Assembly: GCF_022267555.1 (NCBI RefSeq)
Contig: NZ_CP073586.1
Span: 620,001-684,000 of the forward strand
Length of the DNA: 64,000 bases
Direction: 5' to 3'
DNA from: Proteiniphilum propionicum
GTDB lineage: Bacteria; Bacteroidota; Bacteroidia; Bacteroidales; Dysgonomonadaceae
Below are positions 26,105 to 35,100 of the stretch, in pieces. Under the pieces are notes generated by a model. That model searched no databases and was not told the DNA's origin. It saw only the letters and a list, made by a program, of their open reading frames with translations. The position numbers and the translations under genes are program-made. Every line of letters starts with the position of its first letter. The stretch's first letter is position 1.

Positions 26105-26650
26105 ATGAGAAAAGTATTATTGATTGTAGATGTGCAGAACGACTTCTGCCCCGGTGGTGCACTTGGTGTAAAAGACGGTGACAAGGTTGTTCCGATAATA
26201 AATGGTATTATCGACAGATTCGATTTTGTTATTTCGTCACAAGACTGGCATCCGTCCCATTCGGTTCATTTTGAGAAGTGGCCGGTTCATTGTGTGGCCG
26301 GCACACATGGAGCTGAGTTGCATCCCGAACTAGAAGCCAATAAGATAGATCTAAGACTATTAAAAGGGACAGATAATAAAGATGACGGTTATTCAGCTTT
26401 TGAAGCAACCAATGTGGCGCTTGCAAGTTATCTCCGCGATTATGAAATATCCTCGGTGTACGTTTGCGGTTTGACCACCGACTATTGCGTAAAAGAAACT
26501 GCTTTGGATGCAGTTAAACAGAAATTCAATACCTATGTAATCACCGATGCTATCGCCGCGGTAAACGCACAACCGGGCGACGATAAAAAAGCACTGCAGG
26601 AGATGTATCGCATAGGGTGTATACTGATAGAATCGAAAAAGATTTCATGA
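26105..26650 (+). CDS. pncA: Nicotinamidase / pyrazinamidase
   Basis: This 181-residue cysteine hydrolase converts nicotinamide to nicotinate for NAD salvage. It shows the catalytic Asp and metal site (LLIVDVQNDFCPGGALGV), the metal ligands SQDWHPSHSVHFEKWPVHC, and the nucleophile Cys in VCGLTTDYCVKETALDA. I chose ATG at 26105 (MRKVLLIVDVQND) because the frame upstream to 26030 has no family similarity. It appears monocistronic. Confidence 0.95.
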   Translation: MRKVLLIVDVQNDFCPGGALGVKDGDKVVPIINGIIDRFDFVISSQDWHPSHSVHFEKWPVHCVAGTHGAELHPELEANKIDLRLLKGTDNKDDGYSAFEATNVALASYLRDYEISSVYVCGLTTDYCVKETALDAVKQKFNTYVITDAIAAVNAQPGDDKKALQEMYRIGCILIESKKIS

Positions 26651-26765
26651 GATTATCGGTTAACCAAAGTAGAAGTATTTATCAACTTTACCTGTTTGCC
26701 TTGTGAAATCTTCTTTTCCTTTCGTAAAGCAGTTGTTTGTTTGCCGAATGTATCCATGTTTTTAG

Positions 26766-27617
26766 CCCTTAAAAGAGTTAATAAAGCCAGCCACAGCCCA
26801 AGTGGTGAGCAAAGTGGACATAGTGGCTGACCGTGGTCCCCTGGCCGAGAAGTATTGTAACATGAGTCCGTATGCGTATTGCTCGAATAACCCAGTGAGG
26901 TTAATTGACCCGGATGGAAGAGAGTGGAAGTATTTTATAAATGCAAATGGTCATATTACTATTAATGTTGCATTAAATTTTTTCGTATCAGGAAATTATA
27001 CGTCAAAAGAAATAGCAGCCTATAAAAATGTTATTGCAACACAATTCAATAATACCATATCGGAGGCATCAGGAGGGGTAATGTCCGGAACGATTACTTT
27101 CTACGAAGGAAATCAAAACATAGTCCAGTCATTGTCTTTGGGTAAAATGGACGGTGCAATTGGGGGAAGTACTTCTTACTTCAACTCTTCGGTTAATTTA
27201 TTTAATAAGGCAGGAGAACTAAGATCACTTTCAGAGATAGGTTCGGATGCAACCCACGAAATGTTTCATACAGTAAGATTAGCACATCCATTCGAGATTA
27301 CGCAAACAGAAGATACAAAGTTGTTGAAGGTAGCTCCTAATTCTTTTATTTCAACTCCTACAACAGATGCAAACATTGTGAATAATATTATGAGTTATTC
27401 CATGATAACAATAGACGGGCAAAAAAGTACCAATCAAAATTCATTGACAAAAGGACAATTAAATTTTATGATGAATAAAATAAATTTACAAAATCAAGGA
27501 TACGGTTTCTTTAAATATAATCCATCATTAACAAATGAACAAAATACTAATTTGTATGAAAAATATTATAAAAACTATTGGGATAATATTCCCGGGATGC
27601 CAGTTGGTAATAAATAA
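26766..27617 (+). pseudogene. Orphan RHS C-terminal tip with zincin-like metalloprotease domain
   Basis: The frame opens at 26766 without an ATG (GTG at 26802). It carries the end of an RHS core (PLAEKYCNMSPYAYCSNNPV then RLIDPDGRE) followed by about 230 residues that include DATHEMFHTVRLAHP, a HExxHxxxxxH zinc-binding motif, and a likely downstream Met turn (NNIMSYSM). RHS proteins exchange such C-terminal toxin domains. Here the long N-terminal RHS part is missing, so this is probably a displaced or silent toxin cassette. The tip is markedly AT-richer than the core sequence. The following lipoprotein gene may be its immunity partner, but that gene is broken. Confidence 0.75.
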
Positions 27618-27734
27618 ATGAGTCTCCTCCGATAAGTCTTTTTTCTTGAAAATTTCACAATATGAACATTGATTTTCAATAAGTTGCAAACCAATAAAAA
27701 TGAGTTTTGAGGTTTTCGGAGAGGACTCATAAAT
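27614..27734. mobile_element. MITE-like element, copy A, with 6-bp target duplication
   Basis: A 109-bp element (27620-27728) has imperfect 13-bp terminal inverted repeats (GAGTCTCCTCCGA and GAGTCCTCTCCGA, two mismatches) and is flanked by ATAAAT on both sides (27614-27619, 27729-27734). Inside are TTGAAAAT/ATTTTCAA inverted copies, as in the elements at 13478 and 22178. It has no coding capacity, so a transposase must act in trans. Confidence 0.65.
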
Positions 27735-28156
27735 ACAATCTATTAATTATTATCATTTCTGTATTTTCTTGTTCTTCCATAAAAGGTCAACAAAAAAATG
27801 AAGGCGTACAATACGATGATTTGACAAAAAAGAATGTGTACATTGTTGTTTAAAAAATGCCTGTTTACAAAAATGGAGAAAAAGATTTTTTGGACAATTT
27901 TATAAAATCTTTTCACTATGATTTTCATCCAAATGAAGACATTCAAACAATGTTGCGATTACAATTTGTTATTGACGTAAAAGGAAATTTAATTGGAGCA
28001 AGGATTTACGGTAAAAAAGATGAATCTCTAACTAACTTTGAAAAAGAGGGATTAAAAGCATTAATATTGCTTCAAGATTGGTATCCTGGAAGACATAATA
28101 ACAAGAACGTCAATGTAATGCTGACAAAGATAATAAATGTAGATTATAACAAATAA
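27734..28156 (+). pseudogene. Lipoprotein with TonB-C-like domain, interrupted by a stop codon and lacking a start
   Basis: The frame reads a lipoprotein signal (LLIIIISVFSCSSIKGQQ), then KKNVYIVV, an in-frame TAA at 27851-27853, then KMPVYKNGEKDFLDNFI and onward to 28156. In relatives the stop position is Glu (VEKMPxFxxGEK), so one G-to-T change (GAA to TAA) explains it. The ATG expected before NLLIIII is gone: the MITE-like element ends exactly there. The C-terminal part (LQFVIDVKGNLIGARI) resembles TonB C-terminal-type domains. ATG at 27857 could still give a 99-residue cytoplasmic fragment. Confidence 0.75.
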
Positions 28157-28256
28157 AGGAGACGGAGCGGATTAGCAAAAATATTACAGGAGACTGTAAA
28201 GTAAACTGTGTCAAAGAATAAATCATTTTTTTTACTTTTACACAACAGTTTACATT

Positions 28257-29472
28257 ATGGAAGATTTTGATTACAAGTCCTTTCAAGCCAAGGCGCTGGA
28301 ACAGCTAAAATCCGGCAAGCCTCTTTTAGGAAAAGACGGTGCATTTGCGCCATTACTGGAGAACCTTCTGAATGCAGCATTGGAGGGTGAGATGGATGTT
28401 CACATGGATGAAGAGGAGCGCTTATCGGGTAATCGCCGCAACGGCTATAACCGCAAGCAGGTTCAGACTTCCCTGGGTGAGGTTACAGTTCACACACCTC
28501 GTGACAGGGATTTCCGGTTTGAACCTGAGTTTATCAAAAAGCGGGAACGCATATTGACCGAAGGTGTGGCAGACCGTATTATTGGTTTGTATGCATTAGG
28601 AAACAGTACACGGGAGATTAGTGACTGGATGGAGGAGAACCTGGGTAATCGGGTTTCAGCCGATACCATCAGCGCCATTACCGACAGGGTACTGCCTGAA
28701 CTTCAATCCTGGTGTACCCGTCCCCTTGATTCAGTCTATCCCATTGTATGGATGGATGCCATCCACTACAAGGTGATGGATGATAAAAACAGACCGGTTA
28801 CCCGCGCCATTTACAATGTGCTCGGAGTCGACCGCAACGGGCATAAGGATCTGCTGGGAATGTATATTTCCAGGAGTGAAGGTGCCAATTTCTGGCTCTC
28901 GGTACTGACTGATTTACAAACCCGGGGGGGTACGGGATATTTTAATAGCCAGTGTGGATAATCTGACCGGTTTCTCCGATGCGATCAACAGTGTGTTTCC
29001 GGAAACAATCGTTCAGAGTTGCATCGTTCATCAGATACGCAATTCCCTCAAATATGTTGCCAGCAAGTATCAAAAAGCCTTCATGAAGGATCTCAAGCCC
29101 GTTTACCAGGCCGTAAGCAAGGAACAGGCGGAAGTAGAACTGGACAATCTGGAGTTGAACTGGGGCGAACAATATCCACTGGTGATAAAATCCTGGAGGG
29201 ACAACTGGCATAAACTATCGGCCTATTTTCAGTATACTGACGCCATCCGGCGACTGATCTACACCACCAACACGGTGGAGGGATATCATCGTCAGATTCG
29301 CAAGGTGACAAAAAACAAAGGGGTTTTCACAAACGACACGGCGTTGGAAAAACTGGTTTACCTGGCCTACCGCAATATCCGCAAGAAGTGGACCATGCCC
29401 TTGAAAGACTGGGGACAGACGGCCCAGCAACTGGCTATTCTTTTTCCGGATAGATTTAAACTTTTCGATTAA
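28257..29472 (+). pseudogene. IS256-family transposase, frameshifted
   Basis: The N-terminal half (28257-28961: LLGKDGAFAPLLENLLNAAL; RNGYNRKQVQTSLGEVTVHT; IVWMDAIHYKV with the first catalytic Asp) and the C-terminal half (to 29472: DNLTGFSDAINSVFPETIVQ; IYTTNTVEGYHRQIRKVTKN with the catalytic Glu) are in different frames. The break is in a G7 run at 28924-28930; with six Gs the frame reads TRGVRDILIASVDNLTGF without interruption. Together they would make a normal transposase of about 404 residues. The indel could be real or a sequencing error. Confidence 0.9.
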
Positions 29473-29561
29473 ATTTTTATTGATAATGGCGATTCAATAA
29501 TTTTCATTAGTTTTGTGATGACCAACAAGACGATGGCGATGCTTTGCACCATTGGAACATA

Positions 29562-29598
29562 AAAACGATTAGGGGGTCGACCCCTAACCGTTTTTGAC
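29562..29598 (+). terminator. Hairpin after IS256 transposase
   Basis: The stem is ACG-TTAGGGG pairing with CCCCTAA-CGT across a short GTCGA centre, followed by TTTTT. It lies 90 nt after the transposase stop, inside the IS. Confidence 0.7.
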
Positions 29599-29871
29599 CA
29601 ACTAAAACTCAGGTCTCAGCATTACCCATTAGAAAAAAGGTGCCAAATTAACTATAAAAATAAAACCTGACACAGTTTAATTTACACAACCGATAATGAG
29701 GCTGTTCGTCAGTAAAAACGTTATGAGAACGACCTGTCTTCGAGAACTTAAAGCAATAATTTTCGAAGGAAATTTTAGTTGCATCAAAAAAGCGCTACTC
29801 ATTTGAACAAGATAATTAAACGTTTTCTTCATATTTATAACAAGTTTTGAGTTGATCATGAAATTGGCATA

Positions 29872-30357
29872 TCATTTTTCAATCTGTCTTACAATCACAG
29901 TCATCACCACCTTCTCCTCTTTCATTTTCTTTTCATCATATTCGAACTGAAGAGATGATATTTTGATTGATTGTATATTGCCTTCCCAGTATTTCAGGGT
30001 TTTTACCAGATCGATATATTTCCCCGACAATGTCATATTGGCACTATACAGTTTATAATTGCCTTCGCTATCCAGCAATATGGGCTCGTATTGCTTCACT
30101 GTGATGCTGTCTTCTTCACATGCCGGACTGATTAGTTCGATCAGACGGCCATTGCTGGTCAGGTTCTCATCAGAGAACAGCACCGGTGCCAACATCGATT
30201 GGCTTAACGCCATATTCGGCAGCTGTTCTTCCAGGGTTTGAATCTGCCGATAATCATTATACAATTGAAATGTTTTGGAAAACGTGCATTTTCCCAGCAC
30301 AAAGGGCATTAGTATGATCAATGCCGCTAACTTGATGATCCCGCTATAGTATCTCAT
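29872..30357 (-). CDS. GspM/PilO-like inner-membrane protein of the T2SS-like system
   Basis: This 161-residue protein has one N-terminal membrane segment (IIKLAALIILMPFVLGKCTF), a short helical stretch (YNDYRQIQTLEEQLPN) and a small C-terminal alpha/beta domain (LYSANMTLSGKYIDLVKTLK). This is the architecture of GspM and PilO, which clamp the ATPase-platform complex from the periplasmic side. Identification rests on topology and on its place as the last gene of the gspG-O-E-D-L-M-like operon; its ATG overlaps the upstream stop by 4 nt. Direct sequence similarity is weak. Confidence 0.6.
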   Translation of the reverse strand: MRYYSGIIKLAALIILMPFVLGKCTFSKTFQLYNDYRQIQTLEEQLPNMALSQSMLAPVLFSDENLTSNGRLIELISPACEEDSITVKQYEPILLDSEGNYKLYSANMTLSGKYIDLVKTLKYWEGNIQSIKISSLQFEYDEKKMKEEKVVMTVIVRQIEK

Positions 30358-31346
30358 AATATGATGTGTAATTCAAAATCATATGAACCGTTATCCTTCA
30401 AATTGTTGATATTGATGATGTCAACCTTGCTGAATAATTTATCTTCCTGTAAATATTGGGCGAACAGAAGTACTGTACCGGCAATTTCAGCCTTTCCTTT
30501 TACAATGATCAAATTCGCGTTGTTTTTTACGGCCCTGGCTCCGGCATTGGATCTGTTTTCAGGGAAGAAGACCATGGAGACCAATCGGACATCCTTCGGC
30601 ATATAGGAGGCAATGCGATCTGATAGCAGGGCGAGGGGATATGAGCGAATCTTGTCGTACTCACCGAAAAGGCGGTTGGCTTTTTCATTGTTCTCCCTTT
30701 CCTGTTTACTTTTCTGAAGTCGGATGTTATAAGCTGTCTCACTGATCTCATATTTTTCCTTTATATTGGAAAATGCGATATAGTTGACAAAAAGGAGTAC
30801 GAAGAAAAAGAGCAGAAACGGGAGCTTTATCTTATCAAACAGGCTGTCGAAAAAAAATGCGCTGAACTCTTTCGATTTCTTCAGGTGCTCAAAATTCAGC
30901 TTCTTTTCGTACAAGTCCAGCAGGGTGGTACGAAGATCGGTATCACTATGTCGGGATACTGTGATTTCCATGATGTGAAGGCTCCTGTCACGCAGTGCGT
31001 TCAATATATTTTCAACGGATGATTTTCGTATAAAATCAATGGTGGAAAAATCATTTTCTTCATGAACTGTCCAAAGCAGGTTCTCATTTTCAGTGATCTT
31101 TTTCACTCCATCATTATCGGAGGTTGCGAACTCTTTTGTACCCACGTCGCTACCTCTGATAAGCAACAGGGCGATGCCGTGCTTTCTCTTCGGCCATTCC
31201 TCCTTTTCATGACCGATCTCCCGAAGAATAATGTCGGAACTTTTTGATGAATATCTGGCAGTCGTTACCCGGGTAGAAGCAGTACCGTTACTTGCTTCCA
31301 CTTCCGCAATGATGATTTCGCCCAATATAGAAGGGAGTAGTCGCAT
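30354..31346 (-). CDS. GspL/PilM-PilN-like inner-membrane protein
   Basis: This 330-residue protein has a cytoplasmic N-terminal part of about 175 residues (actin-like in true GspL; not obvious here), one membrane segment (KLPFLLFFFVLLFVNYIAF near 180-198), a coiled coil (YNIRLQKSKQERENNEKANR), and a PilN/GspL-type ferredoxin-like periplasmic domain (ANLIIVKGKAEIAGTVLLFA; LQEDKLFSKVDIININ). It would connect the ATPase to the pseudopilus base. It starts 1 nt after the secretin stop and overlaps the next gene by 4 nt. Assignment is by topology, terminal domain and position. Confidence 0.65.
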   Translation of the reverse strand: MRLLPSILGEIIIAEVEASNGTASTRVTTARYSSKSSDIILREIGHEKEEWPKRKHGIALLLIRGSDVGTKEFATSDNDGVKKITENENLLWTVHEENDFSTIDFIRKSSVENILNALRDRSLHIMEITVSRHSDTDLRTTLLDLYEKKLNFEHLKKSKEFSAFFFDSLFDKIKLPFLLFFFVLLFVNYIAFSNIKEKYEISETAYNIRLQKSKQERENNEKANRLFGEYDKIRSYPLALLSDRIASYMPKDVRLVSMVFFPENRSNAGARAVKNNANLIIVKGKAEIAGTVLLFAQYLQEDKLFSKVDIININNLKDNGSYDFELHIIL

Positions 31347-31347
31347 A

Positions 31348-33228
31348 CTATTGAAGGATTATCGGCCTGATAAATACATTCAGCTTCTGGGAGGATCTTA
31401 TTTTGGTGGTGTTGCCAAAAAGCAGGCGTAAAACCGGTACCCTTGCCAGAAAAGGCAAACCCCGCGAGGAGGTGTCGGTGAGGTTTTTCTCGATCCCTCC
31501 CAAAAGCACCATCTCCTGATCTTTTACCTTGATGATGGAATTAAAACTCCGCTTTGTCATCCCCGGAGGCGCATCCTCGTCGCTGCTCTCGCGCACGGTA
31601 AATTCTGCCTGGTCGAGATTGATCTGAAGGGTGATGACACTGTCGAGGCTTACGTAAGGCGTGATTTCCAGTATAAAGTTGGCCTCTACATTTTTCCACA
31701 GGTATGATTCCGATTGAAGCGGGTTTTGTGTCCCAATGATGTTGACCTGGCTCTCCTTGTAATATTTCACCTCCCCGCTTTTTAGCACGGCCTTGTGTCC
31801 GTTTAACGTAGATAGCCTGGGTGTCGACCTCAAAATGATTTTTCCGGCGTCTTCAAGAAACTTCAGATCGGCATAAAAATTGGGAGTTACCTTACCCAGG
31901 TTCATAGAACCGAAACCATTGAATGAGTTGATGATCTTGTTCACGGAAGCCGCGCTGAGCGAAAAATCGATACCCGGACTGATGACACCTCCGCTTACCG
32001 AAGGCTTGGCACCTACTCCCATGGATAAACCAATGGATTGCGACGTTTTGTCGGTGGCATCTACAATAATCACATCAAAGGAGATCAAGGGAACACTTCG
32101 GTCGATTTCATTCAGGAAGTTCATGATTCGTATTACCGCGCGCTGGTCGCCGTTGATGACAAGGCTGTTCAAATCGGGAAAGGTAATGATCTCCACGTTT
32201 GCTTTGAGTTCGGTAGGAATAAATTCCGACACTTTATCTACCATCCGATATTTCATTGGAAAAACCTGCACCGTGGATAAACGTTCCCCTTCGGTATTGC
32301 TGCCTATTATGTACACGCCATGATCTATGCGCCAGGTAATGTGGGTACCCGTGAACAGCACATTCAGAAAAGTATGCAGGTCAACTTCTTCCACATTTAT
32401 ATTGGTGGCATGACTGATATCGTTGGATAAAAAGTAGTTGATTCCAAGACGGTGAAACAGATCCGGTATCATGTCACGTACATTTCCTGCAGTGATCTTA
32501 GCCGTAATCAGCCCGACGCTGTCCACCAGAAGCTGATCAAACCGGAAGGCATGATCGGTTGTTTGTGATTGTTCTCCCTGGGGTTTGAACAGAGACCACG
32601 AACTTTCGGATTGCCTTGCATATCCGAGCCCGTTCACTGCCGCGATGGTTCTCACCGCCTCGTTCATATCCATGTTCGTACCATAAGCCGAAACCCGGTG
32701 TTCGTATAGAGGCTGAGGTATGACGATGTTATACCCGGTGCTCTCCATGATCTTTTTGGTTACAAACGACAATTTGCTGTCGGTAAAGTCAAAGGTGATC
32801 ACCTCTCTCAGCGGATCATAAGCGATGTGTATTGGAGGCTCCGTTTCGGGTTCATTATAAGGAATAATGGATAGTATGTTATCCATTATTTCTACCTCGA
32901 GGCTTTTTTCTTTGCAGATAAAGAAAAGGATATCCACTATCGGAACCTGTTGCAGGTTGCAATTAATGAGTTTGTCAGGCCCGAAAGCCACGTTGATATT
33001 CAGAATCTGTGCTTTCGCCAGACTCCGGATCAGTTCGGAAACCGGGAAACTGGTGACAGAGACATCTACTTTCTCAGCATAACGGCTGTCGGCATACGAC
33101 AAGCGCTGCAGTTTACCCTTCAGCTCAGCCAGCCGGGTTTCTTCAAGAGATTGTGCAAGCAGGTTTACCGATATGGATATCAGGATAATAAAGAAAGCGG
33201 AATATTTTTTCATCTGATCATTGTTCAT
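31348..33228 (-). CDS. Secretin (GspD/PilQ family)
   Basis: This 626-residue outer-membrane secretin has a signal sequence (KYSAFFIILISISVNLLAQS), N-terminal N0/STN-like and N1-type domains (VPIVDILFFICKEKSLEVEI; YRMVDKVSEFIPTELKANVE; FPDLNSLVINGDQRAVIRIM), and the C-terminal secretin barrel (PLISFDVIIVDATDKTSQSI; ILRSTPRLSTLNGHKAVLKS; VLLGGIEKNLTDTSSRGLPF; VPVLRLLFGN). Secretins form the gated pore for type II secretion or pilus exit. Its ATG overlaps the ATPase stop by 4 nt. No pilotin gene is evident. Confidence 0.93.
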   Translation of the reverse strand: MNNDQMKKYSAFFIILISISVNLLAQSLEETRLAELKGKLQRLSYADSRYAEKVDVSVTSFPVSELIRSLAKAQILNINVAFGPDKLINCNLQQVPIVDILFFICKEKSLEVEIMDNILSIIPYNEPETEPPIHIAYDPLREVITFDFTDSKLSFVTKKIMESTGYNIVIPQPLYEHRVSAYGTNMDMNEAVRTIAAVNGLGYARQSESSWSLFKPQGEQSQTTDHAFRFDQLLVDSVGLITAKITAGNVRDMIPDLFHRLGINYFLSNDISHATNINVEEVDLHTFLNVLFTGTHITWRIDHGVYIIGSNTEGERLSTVQVFPMKYRMVDKVSEFIPTELKANVEIITFPDLNSLVINGDQRAVIRIMNFLNEIDRSVPLISFDVIIVDATDKTSQSIGLSMGVGAKPSVSGGVISPGIDFSLSAASVNKIINSFNGFGSMNLGKVTPNFYADLKFLEDAGKIILRSTPRLSTLNGHKAVLKSGEVKYYKESQVNIIGTQNPLQSESYLWKNVEANFILEITPYVSLDSVITLQINLDQAEFTVRESSDEDAPPGMTKRSFNSIIKVKDQEMVLLGGIEKNLTDTSSRGLPFLARVPVLRLLFGNTTKIRSSQKLNVFIRPIILQ

Positions 33229-34646
33229 ATCGTTTCACTGATAAGCGGAAGAATTTCTTCCAGTGAGGTTTCACCTTTGGCAAACATTTCCAGAGCTGAA
33301 TCTTTTAATGTTTTGATTTTGTGACGCTCTAGATATGCATCAATGTCAGGTTCACTTTTTCTAATGAGTTGCGATAAATGCTTGTCAATCGGTATCACCT
33401 CATAAATGGCTTTTCGTCCCAGGTAGCCGGTATAGTAACATCTTTCGCATCCTCTTTTTTCATGATAACCTGCGTTGGGATCTAAAGCAAACCCACTGGT
33501 AAAGGAAGCATCGGGATGTAATGCCTTTTTACAGTGGGGACACAACAACCGGATCAGTCTCTGTGCCACACAGGCAATCAGGGTCTCCGATATCAGGTAA
33601 GGGTGTACCCCCATGTCTATCAAGCGGGTAATGCTTCCCCATGCGCTGTTGGTATGCAGCGTAGATAATAAGAGGTGCCCGGTTAAGGAACTGCGTATGG
33701 CCATTTGAGCCGTATCCTGGTCGCGGATCTCGCCCAGCATGATGATGTCGGGGTCCTGCCGGAGGAAGGTGCGCAGGGCGCTTCCGAAAGTCAGACCTAT
33801 CTCCTCCTTCAACTGCATCTGGTTAATTCCCGGCAGCGTATATTCCACGGGATCTTCAATGGTAAGGATATTGTTATCCTGTCGATTCAATATGCCCAGG
33901 GTGGCATATAACGTGGTACTTTTACCCGAGCCGGTAGGTCCGCTAATAAGGATAAGCCCGTTGGGTTGCATGATCGCCTGATAATAATCGGCATATTGCT
34001 TTTCACTAAACCCCAGGCAGCTTAGGGAAAGCAGGCGCTGATCTTTTGAGAGCAGACGGAGTACGATCTTTTCGCCGTAGATGGTGGGCATCACCGAAAC
34101 GCGCACATCAAATTTGAGATTGTTCCTTTCAAAGAGGATCCGGCCATCCTGGGGTAGCCGTTTCTCGGAGATGTCAAGGTTGGCCAGTATCTTGAGACGG
34201 TTTACCAGTGCGGGGTAGTCCGTTCTATTGATGATATAGCGTTCAATCAGCTTCCCGTCGACCCTGAAACGGACACGGCATTTTTTCTCATACGGTTCAA
34301 AATGGATATCGCTCGATTTTAAGGTATCGGCTTCCTCGATCAGTTTACCTACAAAGTCAGCGTGGCTTATATTGAGGGATTGTGCATTTGAGGAGAAAGT
34401 CCGGTCCTGCCGGTAATAGAAATTCAATGCTTTGTCCAGTTCCGCATTATCTACCGGTTCAATCTCCACGCTTAAATCATAAATGATGGCAATCTCCTGT
34501 ATAATTTTCTCATACGCCGTACTGCTGTCGCCATAACATTTTAGCATGTTATTTTCACCTGTTTCAAAGGGAATAATCCGATAATTCAAGGCATCGCTGC
34601 TGGAAAATAACTGGATCAGTTCGGTGGGGATATGGGCGTTTATCAT
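33225..34646 (-). CDS. GspE/PilB-type assembly ATPase
   Basis: This 473-residue cytoplasmic hexameric ATPase has an N-terminal domain, Walker A (LISGPTGSGKSTTLYATLG, about residue 235), an Asp box, Walker B (PDIIMLGEIRDQDTAQMAIR) and a His box (GHLLLSTLHTNSAWGSITRL). The zinc-binding cysteines are CPHCKKAL ... CERCYYTGYLG. It powers pseudopilus or pilus polymerisation. I chose ATG at 34646 (MINAHIPTELIQLF), 5 nt after the peptidase stop; an upstream start at 34685 would overlap that gene. No PilT-like retraction ATPase is in the window, which fits a T2SS-like machine better than a retractile pilus. Confidence 0.95.
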   Translation of the reverse strand: MINAHIPTELIQLFSSSDALNYRIIPFETGENNMLKCYGDSSTAYEKIIQEIAIIYDLSVEIEPVDNAELDKALNFYYRQDRTFSSNAQSLNISHADFVGKLIEEADTLKSSDIHFEPYEKKCRVRFRVDGKLIERYIINRTDYPALVNRLKILANLDISEKRLPQDGRILFERNNLKFDVRVSVMPTIYGEKIVLRLLSKDQRLLSLSCLGFSEKQYADYYQAIMQPNGLILISGPTGSGKSTTLYATLGILNRQDNNILTIEDPVEYTLPGINQMQLKEEIGLTFGSALRTFLRQDPDIIMLGEIRDQDTAQMAIRSSLTGHLLLSTLHTNSAWGSITRLIDMGVHPYLISETLIACVAQRLIRLLCPHCKKALHPDASFTSGFALDPNAGYHEKRGCERCYYTGYLGRKAIYEVIPIDKHLSQLIRKSEPDIDAYLERHKIKTLKDSALEMFAKGETSLEEILPLISETI

Positions 34647-34651
34647 AAGAT

Positions 34652-35098
34652 TCAGATTAAGTGTTGATAGAGAAGAAGTATACATAGGCAGACTCCTACT
34701 CCCGATACCAGCGGAATGTTGCTGTCATTTCTGCGGATGGAAGCAATGATGATCCACATCAACAAGGTAACGACGAAAGATACCAGCATAAAGACAAGAA
34801 ACGACCGGGGTGTAAAAAAAGGGGTCAGAAACAGGATAAACAAGATATCCCCTTTTCCTATGACCGACTGCACCGATTTATACTTCCATAAAAAATAGCC
34901 ATATACGCATAATCCAATGAAGAGCGATAAAAATATGTTGGTTACCAGGTTGGTGCATGTTTCCCATAACCCGTTCTCCAACCAGCTTATGATCAGGACG
35001 GTTATTCCAAACAGCAATAAGTGCCACAAGATAACCGTTCTGCTTCTGTAATCTGAGAGGATCATCAGCGTTAAAGGTATCAGAATGATCAGTTGCAT
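34652..35098 (-). CDS. Minimal prepilin peptidase (A24 family)
   Basis: This 148-residue membrane aspartyl protease removes leader peptides from prepilins. Both catalytic Asp motifs are visible: LMILSDYRSRTVILW (first Asp near residue 16) and VIGKGDILFILFL (GxGD). Five or six hydrophobic helices are present, but the N-terminal zinc/methyltransferase domain of classical GspO/PilD is absent, as in short archaeal-type and TadV-like peptidases. It lies between the pseudopilin and ATPase genes, 2 and 5 nt away. Confidence 0.88.
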   Translation of the reverse strand: MQLIILIPLTLMILSDYRSRTVILWHLLLFGITVLIISWLENGLWETCTNLVTNIFLSLFIGLCVYGYFLWKYKSVQSVIGKGDILFILFLTPFFTPRSFLVFMLVSFVVTLLMWIIIASIRRNDSNIPLVSGVGVCLCILLLYQHLI

Positions 35099-35100
35099 AT

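Larger units (their letters stand above)
28196..29685 (+). mobile_element. IS256-family insertion sequence
   Basis: The ends are 18-bp near-perfect inverted repeats (GTAAAGTAAACTGTGTCA at 28196-28213 and its inverse, with one difference, at 29668-29685). Between them is a single transposase gene split by a frameshift. I see no direct duplication in the flanks, so the flanking DNA has changed since insertion. Confidence 0.85.

Noticed and set aside
29677-29859. Small minus-strand ORF between IS256 and the GspM-like gene (60 codons)
   Set aside because: It spans the IS end, has no family similarity and reads as low-complexity; I cannot support it as a gene.
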